Part shown: piece by piece, positions 57,796 through 64,000 of the stretch | How positions within the stretch are numbered: position 1 is the first letter of the stretch | How the letters are laid out: every line of letters starts with the position of its first letter | Assembly: GCF_900129825.1 (NCBI RefSeq) | Contig: NZ_FQWZ01000007.1 | Location: 124,001-188,000 of the forward strand | Direction of reading: 5' to 3' | DNA length: 64,000 bases | Source: Hydrocarboniphaga daqingensis | GTDB taxonomy: Bacteria > Pseudomonadota > Gammaproteobacteria > Nevskiales > Nevskiaceae | Notes under the pieces: generated by a model | The model's database searches: none | Told to the model about the DNA's origin: nothing | Seen by the model: only the letters and a program-made list of their open reading frames with translations | Position numbers and translations under genes: made by a program

Positions 57796-60700
57796 TCAGC
57801 GAGCCTCTGCGGCGCGACGGCGCCGCAGCAAGCCGGCCAGCATCAGCGACAGCAGCGTGACGCCACCGACGGCGCCGCCGCCACCACCACCACCGGTGCT
57901 GGCGCTGCCATCGCTGCCACCACCGCCACCACTGGCCGGCGGCGTGCCGGTCGCGCTCGGCGCAGCGCTGAACACTTGCAGGTCGGTCAGGCGCACGACG
58001 CTGCCCGGTGCCGGCGGCGGCGTGATCAGCTGCGTCGGGTCGGTCGGATCGGTCAGCGCCGCCGCCGTTGCGCAGTCGGTGTCGTTCAGCGGGTCGGCGT
58101 CCTGTTCGCCGGCAAACAACGGGTTGCCGGTGCACTGGCTGCTGACGACTTTCAGCATCAAATGCGTCGCGTCGACGGGCGCGAAGCTGAAGCTCTTGAT
58201 GAACAGATCGTTCTGCACCGGACGGATCAAGAAGCTCGGGAACGCATCGGCCGGGCTGGTGTAGATCACCTTGGTAAATGCATCCGGCGTGTCGCAGCTG
58301 CCGCTGCAGGCCAGCAACTCGAACGCGCGCAGCGCGGTAAAGCGGCCCGGGTTGTTCGGGCCTGCCGCCGTGCTGACGTTGACGCTGCTGATGCGGTGGC
58401 TGCCGCCAGCCAACTTGACGATCGCATAGGCGCCGGCGACCAAACCGTTGTCGCCGATGCGCGCACCGGTTTCTTCGGAGTCGTCGATCACCGTGTCCTT
58501 CAGCGCGATGTTGGCTTCGTCGGTGGCCGTGGTGACGACGCTGGCGGTCTTGCTCAGCGAAGCCCAGTTGGTCGGCAAGGTCACCGTAAAGTCGAAGGTG
58601 CCGGCGGAGAGCACGCGCGAGAAGCGGTGGATACCGTAGCCCGGCGCCACGACGATGAAATCGTAGGTGCCCGGCACCAGCGTCGCCGTGTCGCCGAGAT
58701 TCTGCGTGGCAAGCCGCGTGATGTCCGACGTGGTGTCGATGACCGTGGCCGGGTCGGTGTCAGCGATCGGCCGGCTGCGCATGCTGAACTGGCCGACGTA
58801 CAGCTTGGCATTGGTGATCGCCGCATTGGACTCATCACCGGCGCGCGTTGCAAAGCGCAGCGTGGTCTGTGCGCTCTCCAGCGGCGAGCCGAAGTGCGCG
58901 ATCGGCGCGGTGTCTTCGCCGTCGACCGAGTACGCGTCCTCGCCCATGCCGCGCTGCGCAAACACCTTCCACATCAGCTTCTGGTTGGCGCCGCCGAAGC
59001 GCGCCATGTCGGCGGCGAGCATCGCGTCACGCGCATCGAGCATGCTCGGTGCCGCGGGCATCAGCAGGAACGAGTCGTACACCAGCTGGATCCAGCGCCG
59101 ATTACCGGGGCAGGCATCGGCCAGGAACTTGCCGTCGGCGCAGTCCTTCTGACGCGCGGCATCGCCGACCGGGAAGCGGCCGTTGTACTCGTCGATGAAC
59201 GCCTTGCGCAGCTGCCACTGCACCGCGTTCCAGATCTCGCCGTCGGAATGCACCTCCGGGCCGGGCGTATCGAAGCCGACATTGCTGTAGTTGAGCGGGT
59301 TGTCCTCAAGCGAAAAGTCGCGGATACCGCGCTGCTTGTTGCCGGTGGCGTAAGAGCCGAGCGCCGTGTCGTCAGTGCCGGCCTGCGGCAGGAAGCCGTA
59401 TTCGAGCTGGTATTCGGTGGCCGCGAGATCGCTCCAGCTTTCGCCCATCGCGCCGCCCTGATGGCCACCGATGCTTTGGTCAGGACCACCGATCATGCGA
59501 TTGCTCGTCGCATGCGTGTACTCGTGGCCGACGATGCCCATGTCCAGATCGCCGTCGGCGCAAGGCGCATAGATCACGCCGCCGATCGGCTGGAACAGAT
59601 ACTGGTTGGTGATGCCGGGCACGCCGTCCTGCAGCGCGATCTGGTTGGCATTGTCACGGCCGGTGAGCAGCGCGAACGTCGGCGTGCCGGGTGCGCCGGT
59701 GATCGCACCGGCTTGCGCGTTGCCGATCTCGGGGTCGTTGGCGACGGTCGGATCGGTCAGGCCGAAGTTGTCGAGCTGCATGTTGTAGTTGCGCTCGGTC
59801 CAGCCCAGGAAGTAGCTCCAGTCGTGCATGCGGTTGTGCGTGGCGAACAGATGCGCGACCACCGCGTCGATGTCGTTGCCGCCGGGCACCAGATTGGTCG
59901 GGCTGCACTGCGAGTTGTGCCAGACATTGGTGAACGGGTAGACGTACTCGCGCGTGGTGCTGACCGGCCGAATATTTTCGGCTGGCGTCAGCGGCGACAG
60001 CCAGGCTTGCGCGGTGACGGCGGCGTTGCCGATCGTCGTGAAGCTCGGCAGCCCCAGCGCCGGGATGATGTCCCAGGGCGCGCGCGCCGCGATGTTGTTC
60101 AGTTCCAGGCCGCAGCCGGCAACCGGGCTGCCGTTGACGGTGTTCTGCCAGCAGCCGAGCACGCGGTTGTCGGTGTCGCTGTAGTCCTGCGTCGGCGTAC
60201 CGGCGAACCACGACCACTTCGGCGGATACGGCAGCAGCGAGCCGGTGCCGGGCGCCGCCGTCGTGCTGGCCGTGAACAAGCCGGCGTAGTTCGTCGGCGG
60301 CAGCGGTGCCGCGCCGTCGAAGCTGCAGATTTCGACCTGATAGGTGCCAGCCGCGACGCCGCCCGGCGGCGCGTAGTTCAGCGCTTCGGGCGAGGTCAGC
60401 AGGTCGGTCGTCGCCACCAGCTTGCCGCCGGTATAAAGGTTGATGTTGATGTCATTGCCGACATTGATGGCCGAGGCGACGACGCTGATTGATGCATTGC
60501 CGGCCGCGACATCGAAGTCGGCGCGCTCGGCGCAGCTGCCGTCGTCCGGCAGCGAGCCGGTGAAAGGCGTGGGCGTGGCCCCGGCGCTCTGGTTGTACAA
60601 GCGGTTTTCACGGCGCAGCACCGCGCCACTGCGCGCGTCGATGAAGTGCACATAGGCCATCGGCACGCCGGCGATGCTGTCGAGCACGATGGTCTCGTAG

Positions 60701-61413
60701 GCCGGCACGACGCCGCCCAGCGGCATCGGCATTGCCACCAGGCGCGCACGCTGCACGTCGGCAAAGCCGGCGACGCGCAACAGATTCCAGCCCTTGCCCT
60801 GCACCGTGTCGGTGATCGAGCGGATCGCACTCGGCGATACGCGCCGGTTGATGTCGTCCGCGGCGGCCAGCCAAGCCTGACCGGCCGTCAGGCGCGGCGC
60901 TGCCGGCAGCGGCTGATCGCCGGCCGACGATGAGGACACGTAGTACACCTTGCCGCCGGCGATGCCGACCGTGATCAGGCCGTCGTGGCTGACGCGCATC
61001 CCGCCGAAGCGTTGGCGGAACAGCACCGCATGGCCGGCGCTGCCCGGCGTGATGCCGTCGTTGACCAACTCCAGTTGATCAACTGCGGCCGCCGACAGCT
61101 TGAACAAATCGCGGTGGGTCTTGATGAACGTACGCGCGGCTTCGACCGGCGTGCCGGCGAGCCCGGTCGCGAGATAGCCACCGTGACGCACCAGCGAGTG
61201 CACGGTGCCGAAGCGATTCCACGTGGCGTGGCCGCCCAGCGCCGATACGGCCGCCAGTTGCGCAGCCGCCGGCTGCAGCACGCCGGGGCGCAGATCGACA
61301 CTGGCCGGCGCCGGCTTGTCGGTGGCCAGGAAGACGGCCTGGGCGGGCAGCGTGACGGACAGCAGCAGCGCGAGGCTGGCGGCCGCCGGGAGCAGACGCG
61401 GAAGTGAAGTCAT
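57796..61413 (-). CDS. M36 (fungalysin-type) metalloprotease with GlyGly-CTERM tail
   Basis: The ATG at 61413 gives 1205 residues; upstream codons in the frame carry no signal. The signal peptide MTSLPRLLPAAASLALLLSV ends at LPAQA. An N-terminal FTP-like propeptide is followed by a beta insert (about 320-430) and the protease core with HEYTH in MGIVGHEYTHATSNR (near 628) and GESWSD. Beta-rich domains follow. The C-terminus has a Gly run, a hydrophobic helix (GGVTLLSLMLAGLL) and RRRR, the GlyGly-CTERM signal cut by rhombosortase in type II-secreting bacteria. It is divergent from the TonB receptor gene. Confidence 0.92.
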   Translation of the reverse strand: MTSLPRLLPAAASLALLLSVTLPAQAVFLATDKPAPASVDLRPGVLQPAAAQLAAVSALGGHATWNRFGTVHSLVRHGGYLATGLAGTPVEAARTFIKTHRDLFKLSAAAVDQLELVNDGITPGSAGHAVLFRQRFGGMRVSHDGLITVGIAGGKVYYVSSSSAGDQPLPAAPRLTAGQAWLAAADDINRRVSPSAIRSITDTVQGKGWNLLRVAGFADVQRARLVAMPMPLGGVVPAYETIVLDSIAGVPMAYVHFIDARSGAVLRRENRLYNQSAGATPTPFTGSLPDDGSCAERADFDVAAGNASISVVASAINVGNDININLYTGGKLVATTDLLTSPEALNYAPPGGVAAGTYQVEICSFDGAAPLPPTNYAGLFTASTTAAPGTGSLLPYPPKWSWFAGTPTQDYSDTDNRVLGCWQNTVNGSPVAGCGLELNNIAARAPWDIIPALGLPSFTTIGNAAVTAQAWLSPLTPAENIRPVSTTREYVYPFTNVWHNSQCSPTNLVPGGNDIDAVVAHLFATHNRMHDWSYFLGWTERNYNMQLDNFGLTDPTVANDPEIGNAQAGAITGAPGTPTFALLTGRDNANQIALQDGVPGITNQYLFQPIGGVIYAPCADGDLDMGIVGHEYTHATSNRMIGGPDQSIGGHQGGAMGESWSDLAATEYQLEYGFLPQAGTDDTALGSYATGNKQRGIRDFSLEDNPLNYSNVGFDTPGPEVHSDGEIWNAVQWQLRKAFIDEYNGRFPVGDAARQKDCADGKFLADACPGNRRWIQLVYDSFLLMPAAPSMLDARDAMLAADMARFGGANQKLMWKVFAQRGMGEDAYSVDGEDTAPIAHFGSPLESAQTTLRFATRAGDESNAAITNAKLYVGQFSMRSRPIADTDPATVIDTTSDITRLATQNLGDTATLVPGTYDFIVVAPGYGIHRFSRVLSAGTFDFTVTLPTNWASLSKTASVVTTATDEANIALKDTVIDDSEETGARIGDNGLVAGAYAIVKLAGGSHRISSVNVSTAAGPNNPGRFTALRAFELLACSGSCDTPDAFTKVIYTSPADAFPSFLIRPVQNDLFIKSFSFAPVDATHLMLKVVSSQCTGNPLFAGEQDADPLNDTDCATAAALTDPTDPTQLITPPPAPGSVVRLTDLQVFSAAPSATGTPPASGGGGGSDGSASTGGGGGGGAVGGVTLLSLMLAGLLRRRRAAEAR

Positions 61414-61776
61414 CGAGTGGTGGCAATCCAGCGATACGCCATCGCCCGTCCATTGGCGATCGAGGCGTGGAAAAAGTCGTCTGCACACCCCTGTGCGGAC
61501 GGATCGAGCATCCCCCTGAAACGTGCGCGGTCGAGGCATCGATAGCGACCCGACTCGACGTTCACTTCGATGATGACGATTCGATGACCGCATCGCCTGA
61601 GGGGATTTCCGGTCGTGGTCCGAGGGGTTGGCGATGCACCAGCAAATGCAGCCTAATTGCACCGACATGGCGTGATTCACGCGAGCAGGCGCGCGGACGT
61701 CGCTGCGGATTTCGTTAGCATGCGGGCGCGACGGCGCCGCTTTGCACGGTCCGCTACCACTCGGGGAAGACACAGG
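61414..61776. other. Divergent intergenic region with no gene seen
   Basis: This 363-base gap separates the starts of the M36 protease and the TonB-dependent receptor. It should hold both promoters. I find no good -35/-10 pair; TAGCAT at 61716-61721 is the best -10 on the plus strand. A GGGGAAGA at 61763-61770 is the likely ribosome binding site of the receptor. No tRNA, riboswitch or small gene is apparent. Confidence 0.5.

Positions 61777-64000
<2,224 letters not shown>

Noticed and set aside
57976-60492. 838-codon open frame on the plus strand
   Set aside because: It is antisense to the well-supported M36 protease and has the Arg/Gly/Ala-rich, motif-free composition of a GC-rich shadow frame.

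Overview
The window is a high-GC, gene-dense stretch of a bacterial chromosome. A class A RNase P RNA, a gammaproteobacterial dcw cluster followed by lpxC, sspA/sspB directly after a petABC bc1 operon, an LppC-family gene, lipoproteins and a TonB-dependent receptor all point to a Gram-negative gammaproteobacterium. A relative of the Nevskiales/Xanthomonadales is my best guess; the order is inference, the class is well supported. I saw no tRNA, insertion sequence, prophage or CRISPR array, and codon use looks uniform throughout.

Bases 1-9800: the 3' part of a PTS enzyme I gene; petABC (Rieske protein, cytochrome b, cytochrome c1) with a promoter in front and a strong terminator behind; sspA and sspB; then on the minus strand an LppC/LpoA-type protein followed by a YraN-family gene, divergent from rsmI. 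rnpB follows rsmI by five bases. Next come a 12-bp palindrome pair and the mraZ promoter with three MraZ boxes.

Bases 9367-27436 hold one long plus-strand division and cell-wall cluster: mraZ, rsmH, ftsL, ftsI, murE, murF, mraY, murD, ftsW, murG, murC, murB, ddlB, ftsQ, ftsA, ftsZ. Most genes from rsmH to ftsQ overlap by 1-20 bases. ftsZ alone has a sizeable leader (196 bases). lpxC, a DUF721/DciA-like gene (minus), an M23 peptidase and secA complete the usual neighbourhood. The cluster makes lipid II (MurC-F, MraY, MurG, Ddl), polymerises septal peptidoglycan (FtsW, FtsI) and builds the Z-ring (FtsZ, FtsA, FtsQ, FtsL).

Bases 32870-49601 are mixed: a MOSC protein, a small unknown protein, a YqaE/Pmp3 peptide, a large transglutaminase/DUF2126 protein, a leucine dehydrogenase, a three-gene minus-strand set of secreted lipoproteins (six-bladed NHL propeller, Ig-like, DUF4382), a GspE-type ATPase followed by an OmpR/EnvZ-type two-component pair, a PrcB-like lipoprotein with an NTF2-like protein, a PlsC-type acyltransferase, a hotdog-fold protein and AcpH.

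Bases 49831-64000 are rich in exported hydrolases: a subtilisin-family lipoprotein ending in three SLH-like repeats, a minus-strand group (DUF5117-type zinc metalloprotease, fumarylacetoacetate-hydrolase-family enzyme, DUF502 membrane protein, AmpG-like transporter), an M36 metalloprotease with a GlyGly-CTERM tail, and a TonB-dependent receptor cut by the window edge. The least explained parts are the lipoprotein set at 39136-42510 and the SLH-tailed protease.
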